Assembly (NCBI GenBank): GCA_947455605.1
Contig: CANGOX010000002.1
Location: 1-64,000 of the forward strand
DNA: 64,000 bases
Origin: Chitinophagaceae bacterium
GTDB taxonomy: Bacteria; Bacteroidota; Bacteroidia; Chitinophagales; Chitinophagaceae
Direction of reading: 5' to 3'
Of this stretch, positions 57,171 through 64,000 are shown one piece after another. How positions within the stretch are numbered: the stretch's first letter is position 1; each line of letters starts with the position of its first letter. The notes under the pieces were generated by a model that saw only the letters and a list, made by a program, of their open reading frames with translations, was not told the origin of the DNA and did no database searches. The position numbers and the translations under genes are program-made.

Positions 57171-58373
57171 TTAGTCAGAAAAATCCTCTTTGCCATCAAC
57201 GGCCGGATTTCTTCTCGAAGTGATCGTGTTATCCTTGGTGTCCTTATTTTTTCTCAGGAAAGATTTATTCATGAACTTCAATAAGCGAACTTCTTTTTCC
57301 TGCAGTAAACGCCATTTACCTCTCTCTACATTTTTCTTGGTAAGATTGGCAAACATTACTCGATCCAGTGATTTTACATCATAACCCAGGTGCTCAAAAA
57401 TTCTGCGCACGATCCTGTTACGGCCACTATGTATTTCTATACCCACAACGGTCTTGTCTTTAGGATCGGCATAACCCACTGCATCGGCCTGAACCATGCC
57501 ATCTTCCAGCGTAATACCTGTCATGATCGCATCCAGATCTTTTTTCGAAACAGCTTTGTCGAGGGTTACTTCATAGATCTTTTTGATTTCAAAGGAAGGG
57601 TGTGTAAGTTTTTGTGCCAGTTCACCATCATTGGTCAGTAACAAAACACCGGTGGTGTTTCTGTCTAATCGCCCAACAGGATATACCCTTTCCTGGGTAG
57701 CATGTTTAACCAGATCCAATACTGTCTTTCTTCCCTGCGGATCATTGGAAGTAGTAAGAAAATCCTTTGGCTTATTCAATAAAATATACACTGAATTTTT
57801 TTGCAGGAAAACCTGTTTGCCTTTTACGATCACTTTATCATGACCCGCTACTTTATATCCCGGTTCAAATATCTTATCACCGTTAACGGTCACTTTCCCT
57901 TCTTTCACCAGTTCGGCCGCTTCACGTCTTCCGCAAACACCTGCGTGCGCGATGAACTTGTTCAATGGCATTAACTCAGTGGGAGTGGCATTTGTAGTTT
58001 GTGGCTTGAAGTCTGTGGTTGTTCTTTCTGTTTGCGGTTTTAAGGTTCTTTTGTCAAACCTTTTTTTCTTGCCGGGTACATCGGGATTAACATCAGTGGT
58101 ATCCTTAGGCTTTCTCCTTGTGTCTTGCTTCTTGTTCCTTGGCCCTTGCTCCTTGGCTCTTGCTTCCTGTTTCTTGAATCTTGGCTCTTGTGGCTTGATT
58201 TCTTCACTGGTAATACCCCTAAGTTTCTCGATCTTCTTTTTCCGCATTTCTTCACCTGCGGCACGGGCTGCTATTTTGATCTTCTTCTTTTCCTGGCGGA
58301 AAGCTTCTTTTACGGCACTGCCCCTTTTCTGGTTGGCAAACTTGTCGAAGTTGTCTGTACGTTGTTTTTTCAT
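57171..58373 (-). CDS. RluB/RsuA-family pseudouridine synthase with charged N-terminal extension
   Basis: MPLNKFIAHAGVCGRREAAELVKEGKVTVNG; YPVGRLDRNTTGVLLLTNDGELAQKLTHP. Confidence 0.95.
   Translation of the reverse strand: MKKQRTDNFDKFANQKRGSAVKEAFRQEKKKIKIAARAAGEEMRKKKIEKLRGITSEEIKPQEPRFKKQEARAKEQGPRNKKQDTRRKPKDTTDVNPDVPGKKKRFDKRTLKPQTERTTTDFKPQTTNATPTELMPLNKFIAHAGVCGRREAAELVKEGKVTVNGDKIFEPGYKVAGHDKVIVKGKQVFLQKNSVYILLNKPKDFLTTSNDPQGRKTVLDLVKHATQERVYPVGRLDRNTTGVLLLTNDGELAQKLTHPSFEIKKIYEVTLDKAVSKKDLDAIMTGITLEDGMVQADAVGYADPKDKTVVGIEIHSGRNRIVRRIFEHLGYDVKSLDRVMFANLTKKNVERGKWRLLQEKEVRLLKFMNKSFLRKNKDTKDNTITSRRNPAVDGKEDFSD
57991..58018. repeat. Heptamer tract, family K (YYTGNRG x4), inside the RluB-family gene
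   Basis: tttgtag|tttgtgg|cttgaag|tctgtgg. Confidence 0.7.
58114..58197. repeat. Heptamer tract, family J (NNNCTTG x12), inside the RluB-family gene
   Basis: ctccttg|tgtcttg|cttcttg|ttccttg|gcccttg|ctccttg|gctcttg|cttcctg|tttcttg|aatcttg|gctcttg|tggcttg. Confidence 0.95.
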
Positions 58374-58460
58374 GTTCTTTACTGATTGCTGTTTTTCAAC
58401 AGGAACCGCAAAGATAACTTAAAAAGAAAGAATGGGTTTTTGAGGGGCATTTAGCAACAA

Positions 58461-58503
58461 AACTGCGCCTTTGCGCCTCTGCGTGCAAAATTTCTCGCAA
58501 AGG
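58461..58503. repeat. Octamer tract, family C, site C3 (right arm truncated)
   Basis: aactgcgcctttgcgcctctgcgtg ... tctcgcaaagg. Confidence 0.8.
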
Positions 58504-58548
58504 TGGTTGGGTTTACCTGGAATTTGTTGGGTTAACGCAAACGATCAC

Positions 58549-58665
58549 TCATTTCCTGCCCGGAAACAGATGTTGGATCACAAAAGCGCCTAAGTTCATC
58601 ACATTAATGAACAGAATGATGAATGGGGCAGTAAGAATAAAACAGAATAAGAGCAGCTTTTTCAT
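58549..58665 (-). CDS. Very small hypothetical membrane protein
   Basis: MKKLLLFCFILTAPFIILFINVMNLGAFVIQHLFPGRK, 38 aa, start 58665; tentative. Confidence 0.35.
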   Translation of the reverse strand: MKKLLLFCFILTAPFIILFINVMNLGAFVIQHLFPGRK

Positions 58666-58773
58666 AGGCCAATATTTAATGCTTTGAAATTGGGGGCTGC
58701 ATTTATATAGACCCGGCCTGTAAAACAAATGCAGCCCATAGAGCTGCATTTGTTTGAATTATGTGAAGGAAGA

Positions 58774-59823
58774 TCATTGTTTATCCTTGTTGGCCAATTG
58801 TCCGCAGGCGGCATCAATATCCTTTCCGCGGCTTCTTCTTAAACGGGCATTTACCTTATTGGTTTCAAGTATACCCATAAAACTTTGAATACCCTCTTCC
58901 GTAGGTTTTGCAAAACGGAATGCATCGATCGGGTTGTATTCAATGATATTGATCAGATCTGCCGGAACCTGTCTGTAAATACGTGTCAGGTCCTGCGCAT
59001 CTTTTTCAGAATCATTCAGGTCTTTGAACAGGATATATTCCAGCGTGATCTCATTTCCCGTCTGTTTATAGAAATAATTCAACGCATCTATCAGCACTTT
59101 AATATTATTGCTTTCATTGATGGGCATGATCTTATTCCTTTTCTCATCCGTTGGGGCATGTAAAGACAGTGCCAGCTTGAATTTCACTTTATCATCTCCC
59201 AGCATCCGGATCTGTTTGGCAACACCGGCGGTAGACACTGTGATCCGCTTAGGACTCATAAACAGTCCATCTTCCGCCGTGATCCTTTCAATGGCACGCA
59301 TTACATTGCTGTAATTCATCAGCGGCTCTCCCATACCCATGAAAACGATATTGGTCAGTTTTTTCTGGAAGGTTTTTTCGCTCTGCTGATTGATCAATAC
59401 TACCTGGTCATAGATCTCATCATAAGTCAGGTTTCTTTTCCTGTCCATATACCCCGTTGCACAAAATTTACAACTCAGGCTGCAACCGATCTGTGAAGAA
59501 ACGCAGGCGGTTTTTCTTTCATCGGTAGGGATCAATACGCCTTCGATCATATGACCGTCAAATGTTTTAAACCGGCTTTTGATCGTACCGTCATCGCTAT
59601 GTTGGGTGGCATCTACCCGCAGGGCCGGGAAGGAGAAATTCTTGGCTAATTTGGCGCGCAGGTCTTTGCTCAGATTACTCATCTCATCAAAGCTGTGGGC
59701 ATGTTTTTGCCAGATCCATTCATGTACCTGTTTAACACGGAACTTCTTTTCGTCGATCGACAGGAAATATTCCTCCAGCTCGGGTACACTTAAATGGCGA
59801 ATGTTAGGTAAAGGGGTGCTCAT
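58774..59823 (-). CDS. rlmN: 23S rRNA/tRNA (adenine-C2)-methyltransferase
   Basis: SSQIGCSLSCKFCATGYMDRKRNLTYDEI; IVFMGMGEPLMNY; start 59823. Confidence 0.95.
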   Translation of the reverse strand: MSTPLPNIRHLSVPELEEYFLSIDEKKFRVKQVHEWIWQKHAHSFDEMSNLSKDLRAKLAKNFSFPALRVDATQHSDDGTIKSRFKTFDGHMIEGVLIPTDERKTACVSSQIGCSLSCKFCATGYMDRKRNLTYDEIYDQVVLINQQSEKTFQKKLTNIVFMGMGEPLMNYSNVMRAIERITAEDGLFMSPKRITVSTAGVAKQIRMLGDDKVKFKLALSLHAPTDEKRNKIMPINESNNIKVLIDALNYFYKQTGNEITLEYILFKDLNDSEKDAQDLTRIYRQVPADLINIIEYNPIDAFRFAKPTEEGIQSFMGILETNKVNARLRRSRGKDIDAACGQLANKDKQ

Positions 59824-59918
59824 CCGGTAAAGATACCCACTCAGCCCCTGAAGGGGCAATTTTTGTGGTACAAACTCTATCTTGCGCTACTATTTTAACT
59901 GATCTATACCAGAGATAT

Positions 59919-61112
59919 ATGAAAACCTGTTATGTAATAGATGCCGTAAGAACGCCGGTAGGGCGCTACGGCGGTAAATTAAGTTCCATCAGGCCGGATG
60001 ATCTGCTGGCTCATGCCATCAGCTCTTTGCTTCACAGAAATAATACGATCGACCCATCCGTTATCGAAGATGTGATCGCGGGTGCCGCCAACCAGGCCGG
60101 AGAAGATAACCGCGATGTAGCCCGTATGGCTGCACTCCTTGCCGGACTACCCGTAAATGTAGGCGGCAATACCGTAAACCGCCTCTGTGCCAGTGGTTTG
60201 CAGGCTGTGATGGATGCATCAAGAGCCATTATGTGTGGGGAAGGCATGTTGTATATAGCAGCTGGTGTAGAGAGTATGACAAGGGCTCCTTTTGTTACTG
60301 CCAAAAGTGATGGCGCCTGGAACAGGAAAATTGAAACCTATGATACCACGATTGGCTGGCGGTTTACCAATAAAAAACTGGCCGAAATGTATCAACCTTT
60401 CAGTATGGGTGAAACGGCAGAGAATGTGGCGCGTGAATGGAATATCAGCAGAGAAGACCAGGACGCTTTTGCCCTGGCCTCACAACAAAAATATTTTGCA
60501 GCACTGGAAGCTGGAAAATGGGAGGATGAGATCATAGCGATCGAAATGATCAACGACCGTCTCATCACCTGGTTTAACCAGGATGAACATCCCCGCCAGA
60601 CTTCTCTCGAAAAATTAGCGGGATTAAAACCTGCTTTTGCCAAAGATGGAACCGTAACTGCCGGTAATTCTTCCGGTATCAATGATGGGGCCGCCGCCAT
60701 GTTATTGGCAAGTGAAGAGGCGGTACAACAATTCGGCCTGCAACCCATCGCACGCATAGTAAGTATGGGAATTGCCGGTGTAGATCCGGCTATCATGGGA
60801 ATGGGCCCTGTTCCCGCCTCACAAAAAGCCTTGCAGCGTGCAGGTTTGAAAGTAGGCGATCTCGGCCTGATCGAATTGAATGAAGCTTTTGCATCACAAA
60901 GTCTGGCCTGTATCAAGGAACTGGATCTGGATATTCATAAAGTAAATGTAAATGGCGGTTCCATTGCTATCGGCCATCCCCTGGGTTGCAGCGGGGTAAG
61001 GATCTCCGCCACTTTATTACATGAAATGTTCAGAGAGAAAATAAAATATGGGTTGGCTACTATGTGTGTGGGAGTAGGACAGGGTGCTGCTATTGTATAT
61101 GAAGGTTTGTAA
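59919..61112 (+). CDS. Acetyl-CoA C-acyltransferase (thiolase)
   Basis: YVIDAVRTPVGRYGGKLSSIRPDDL; GGNTVNRLCASGLQAVMDASRAI; GGSIAIGHPLGCSGVRI. Confidence 0.95.
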   Translation: MKTCYVIDAVRTPVGRYGGKLSSIRPDDLLAHAISSLLHRNNTIDPSVIEDVIAGAANQAGEDNRDVARMAALLAGLPVNVGGNTVNRLCASGLQAVMDASRAIMCGEGMLYIAAGVESMTRAPFVTAKSDGAWNRKIETYDTTIGWRFTNKKLAEMYQPFSMGETAENVAREWNISREDQDAFALASQQKYFAALEAGKWEDEIIAIEMINDRLITWFNQDEHPRQTSLEKLAGLKPAFAKDGTVTAGNSSGINDGAAAMLLASEEAVQQFGLQPIARIVSMGIAGVDPAIMGMGPVPASQKALQRAGLKVGDLGLIELNEAFASQSLACIKELDLDIHKVNVNGGSIAIGHPLGCSGVRISATLLHEMFREKIKYGLATMCVGVGQGAAIVYEGL

Positions 61113-61159
61113 TAGTATTCCATGCAATTCCGATAAAGACATGAAACAAAAAATACGAT

Positions 61160-61657
61160 ATGTGGAAAGCTGATGGGTTCTTAAAAAATGGTGAAACGGA
61201 TGTTCCATTTGCTTTGAAACGATTAGCGGAACTGATCAGAACAACAACAGAAAGTTACCGGGCTTTTTCCTCAATCGAATTATTGGCACAACCCGCTCCC
61301 GGCAAATGGAGTAAACAACAGATTCTTGGGCACCTGATCGATTCGGCCATTAATAACCTGAAAAGGTTTACCGATGCACAGATTACAGAGGAACCTTATG
61401 TAATTACTTCCTACCGGCAGGATGAGTTGATGGAAGTGAACCACTACCAGAATTTGCCTGTAGAGCACCTGCTGAATTTATGGCAATCGATTAATCAACA
61501 GATCATTTTTGTGGCAGAGCGCATTCCGGAAAGTAAACTGGCCTACCCCATCGCTCCCCAATACGAAAAAACAGGTGTAAAGACCCTTGGCTGGCTGATC
61601 TGCGATTATGTAGCACATATGGAACATCATTTACATACCATTCCTATTATTCCGTAG
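61160..61657 (+). CDS. DinB-like/DUF1572-type domain protein
   Basis: PAPGKWSKQQILGHLIDSAINNLKRF; GWLICDYVAHMEHHLHTI. Confidence 0.88.
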   Translation: MWKADGFLKNGETDVPFALKRLAELIRTTTESYRAFSSIELLAQPAPGKWSKQQILGHLIDSAINNLKRFTDAQITEEPYVITSYRQDELMEVNHYQNLPVEHLLNLWQSINQQIIFVAERIPESKLAYPIAPQYEKTGVKTLGWLICDYVAHMEHHLHTIPIIP

Positions 61658-61766
61658 ACACTTTTTGGTGCTAATAGCCTGATACCTTAACAGATCCATA
61701 AATTTTCAGTCAGGATAAATGTTGATTTGTCAAATTGTAGTATTTTGGGAGACTAAAAAACGCTAT

Positions 61767-62180
61767 ATGAAAAAATGGTTATTGTTCTGTTGCTTATCTG
61801 TTTGTCTGGTATCTGTATCTCAGGCACAACAAAATCCTGCTCCTGCTCCCAAGGATACCACCTTACAGCAATATGTTGGAAAATATAAATTCCCGGATGG
61901 AAGTGTGGTTGCTGAAGTTACGGTTGCGTTGGAAGATGGTGCATTAACCATGACTTCTTCTGCCGGTACCTCAGCTTTGGAAAAGAAAGGTGATGATCTC
62001 TATGTTATTGTTCAGTTTCAGGGTACAGCCAAATTTAACAGGAATGCTGATAAGAAAATTATCGGTGTAAGCATTGATGCTATGGGCTATCAACTCGAAG
62101 GCAAAAAAGATGAAACCACACTTGCCCTTTTAAAGAATTATCCGATCAAACTTGCATTACAAAAGCAGGTTGTTCGTTAA
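61767..62180 (+). CDS. Secreted hypothetical protein (DUF3471-like)
   Basis: Signal peptide; LQQYVGKYKFPDGSVVAEVTVALEDGALTM. Confidence 0.75.
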   Translation: MKKWLLFCCLSVCLVSVSQAQQNPAPAPKDTTLQQYVGKYKFPDGSVVAEVTVALEDGALTMTSSAGTSALEKKGDDLYVIVQFQGTAKFNRNADKKIIGVSIDAMGYQLEGKKDETTLALLKNYPIKLALQKQVVR

Positions 62181-62199
62181 ACGTAAAATAACTTAAATG

Positions 62200-62229
62200 A
62201 AAGCCGGAATTGTATTCCGGCTTTTTTAT
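62200..62229 (+). terminator. Rho-independent-type terminator
   Basis: aaagccggaattgtattccggcttttttatt. Confidence 0.85.
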
Positions 62230-62699
62230 TGGTAATAGGTTTCGTCTAAATAAAAGAGTCCGTCATCTTTTCTCCAGTACCAGAATTTCTTCTTGTAAAC
62301 ACAATAATAACCACGGGCAGATTTTGAAACAAAACGGTCGGGTATCAATAATACCCTCGGCGGTAACATCTTAAAACGGAAGATCAGGTTTTGCTTTTGC
62401 GCAGGAGTGAAAGATCTTGCTATGGCATTATAATCTACTCTTGCGGCGATCTCGGAGGGCAATTTATCACGCGAACTGATGATCTGCCCTGTTCCGTCAA
62501 TTACGATCATCGGACTGGATAAGGAAACAGCGGGTGCAGGTAATACAATAGCCGGGGCAACCGTTGTTTCAGTTTTACCCGGTGTTTCTATGGGATATTC
62601 CCTGCTTTTTGTTGATCCGTCAACGGAAGGATGGGCCTTTTTACTACACGATGTTAAGACCATTAGCACTACGGATATACTCAACACAATTCTTTTCAT
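62226..62699 (-). CDS. Hypothetical lipoprotein
   Basis: VLMVLTSCSKKAHP lipobox, 157 aa. Confidence 0.75.
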   Translation of the reverse strand: MKRIVLSISVVLMVLTSCSKKAHPSVDGSTKSREYPIETPGKTETTVAPAIVLPAPAVSLSSPMIVIDGTGQIISSRDKLPSEIAARVDYNAIARSFTPAQKQNLIFRFKMLPPRVLLIPDRFVSKSARGYYCVYKKKFWYWRKDDGLFYLDETYYQ

Positions 62700-62750
62700 G
62701 ATCCCTTTTACAAAAGGTAGATGAAAATATCGTGCCGGCGGGGAAGAAGA

Positions 62751-62785
62751 ATTTTGAAATTTTGAAATTGGCGATTTTGAAATGG
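62751..62785. repeat. Iterated-word tract, family L (ATTTTGAA/ATTGGCG)
   Basis: attttgaa|attttgaa|attggcg|attttgaa|atgg. Confidence 0.7.
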
Positions 62786-62811
62786 AAGGAAAATCCCAAA
62801 ATCATCGTTCA

Positions 62812-64000
62812 TTAAAACTTAAAACCTGTTAGCTCAGTCTGTTGCAAAGTCTGCTGCTCGCTTTTGACAAGGTTTTTTACTACACAGGTACCATTTGTTA
62901 ATTCTTCGCTTCCGAGGATAATTACATAAGGGATCCCTTTTTTATCAGCGTATTTGAATTGCTTATCAAATTTTGTGGTCTCATGAAATAACTCGCAGGC
63001 TATGCCCTTTCCCCTTAATTGCTGCATTAGACCAAATGCCTGTTTACTCTCCGCCTCGCCAAGGTTAAAGAATAAAACCTGTGTGCCGGCCTGTACCTCT
63101 TCAGGAAATACTTTCAGTTCCTCCATCACATCATAGATCCTGTCTACCCCAAAGCTGATACCCACACCGGGTACATTGGGTACGCCAAATAAACCGGTCA
63201 GGTCATCGTAACGTCCGCCGCCGCCAATGCTGCCCATTTGTACACCGATCGCTTTTACTTCGAAGATGATGCCGGTGTAGTAGTTTAAACCACGCGCAAG
63301 CGTAAAGTCGGTTTGGAGTTTGGTCCCGGCTGAGCCGGGAGGGATTTGGGGTTGATAATTTAGAAGGTATGCAATCTCTTCAATTCCCTCTTTTCCTGTG
63401 GCGTTGTTGCCCAGCAATGTTTGTAAGGCTGAAAGTTTTTCTGTGTCATTGCCTTCAATCGACAAATATTTTTCAATGGTGTTGATCTGATCATCGGTTA
63501 ACCCTTTGGCAGAAAGTTCTGCTTTTACTTTTTCCAGACCGATCTTATCCAGTTTATCAATCGCCACGGTGATATCCACCATTTTATCCGCACCGCCAGA
63601 GATCTCTGCCAATGCGGCCAGAATTTTACGGCTGTTGATCTTGATCTCTACATGCACACCTAATTTTTCAAAAACAGTTGCATAGATATTGGCCAGCTCC
63701 ACTTCATTCAGCAGACTTTTGCTTCCCACAACATCTGCATCACACTGGTAAAACTCACGGTAGCGACCTTTCTGCGGCCTATCTGCGCGCCATACCGGTT
63801 GTATCTGGTAACGTTTAAAAGGAAGGGTGAGCTGTCCGTAATTCATGGCTACATACCGCGCAAAAGGGATGGTCAAATCATAGCGTAAAGCCCGTTCGGT
63901 AATGCCCTTGGTAATCTTACCTGATAATACCTTTTCAAAATCTTCCGTTGCCTGCGTATGTTTATCCGGGTTATCCAACCCGTTGTTCAATATTTTGAAG
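62812..64000 (-). CDS. hisS: Histidyl-tRNA synthetase (5' end outside window)
   Basis: LTIPFARYVAMNYGQLTLPFKRYQIQPVWRADRPQKGRYREFYQCDADVVG; TLARGLNYYTGIIFEVK; GGGGRYDDLTGLFG. Confidence 0.95.
   Translation of the reverse strand, partial: FKILNNGLDNPDKHTQATEDFEKVLSGKITKGITERALRYDLTIPFARYVAMNYGQLTLPFKRYQIQPVWRADRPQKGRYREFYQCDADVVGSKSLLNEVELANIYATVFEKLGVHVEIKINSRKILAALAEISGGADKMVDITVAIDKLDKIGLEKVKAELSAKGLTDDQINTIEKYLSIEGNDTEKLSALQTLLGNNATGKEGIEEIAYLLNYQPQIPPGSAGTKLQTDFTLARGLNYYTGIIFEVKAIGVQMGSIGGGGRYDDLTGLFGVPNVPGVGISFGVDRIYDVMEELKVFPEEVQAGTQVLFFNLGEAESKQAFGLMQQLRGKGIACELFHETTKFDKQFKYADKKGIPYVIILGSEELTNGTCVVKNLVKSEQQTLQQTELTGFKF
63311..63360. repeat. Family B tract with nested TCCCGGCT-N-AGCCGGGA palindrome inside hisS coding sequence (site B3)
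   Basis: gtttgga|gtttggt|cccggctgagccggga|gggatttggggttgataatt; 3' part near-identical to 18284-18302. Confidence 0.88.

Noticed and set aside
57952-58422. 156-aa hydrophobic ORF opposite the RluB-family gene
   Set aside because: Antisense shadow created by the CTTG-rich heptamer tract; the minus-strand protein is clearly real.
1-64000. Transposon or prophage
   Set aside because: No transposase, integrase or phage structural gene recognised; the ORF6N gene alone is insufficient.

Overview
The window is 64 kb of chromosome from a Bacteroidetes bacterium, probably Chitinophagaceae-like (inferred from gene content and promoter style, not from a search). It is densely coding: about 66 protein genes, mostly housekeeping (comM, pyrC, menaquinone methyltransferase, rsgA, bshA, upp, ade, trmD, sodA-like, lptF/G-like, rpoD, ffh, rpsP, rimM, dinB, icd, rlmN, hisS). 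There is also a TolC/HlyD/ABC exporter operon and a small AT-rich accessory islet at about 3.5-5.8 kb. I recognised no tRNA, rRNA, CRISPR array or transposase. The most unusual signal is a set of about a dozen short sequence tracts built from tandem 7-nt (sometimes 7/8 or 8-nt) words. Each tract has its own word consensus, and many are arranged as inverted pairs able to form long hairpins (up to a 28-bp perfect stem). They occupy gene boundaries of every orientation (divergent, convergent, tandem) and several contain the stop codon of a neighbouring gene. Related tracts also appear in frame inside two conserved genes, hisS and an RluB-type pseudouridine synthase. This resembles the heptanucleotide STRR repeats of filamentous cyanobacteria, but with many different words sharing one architecture. 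Other items for follow-up: an islet flanked by 17-nt direct repeats carrying a lipoprotein/membrane-protein pair, paired TATCACA-N3-TGTGATA palindromes in an ORF6N gene, an ABC exporter with non-canonical ATPase motifs, and a hairpin at the 5' end of a VPS10-type gene.
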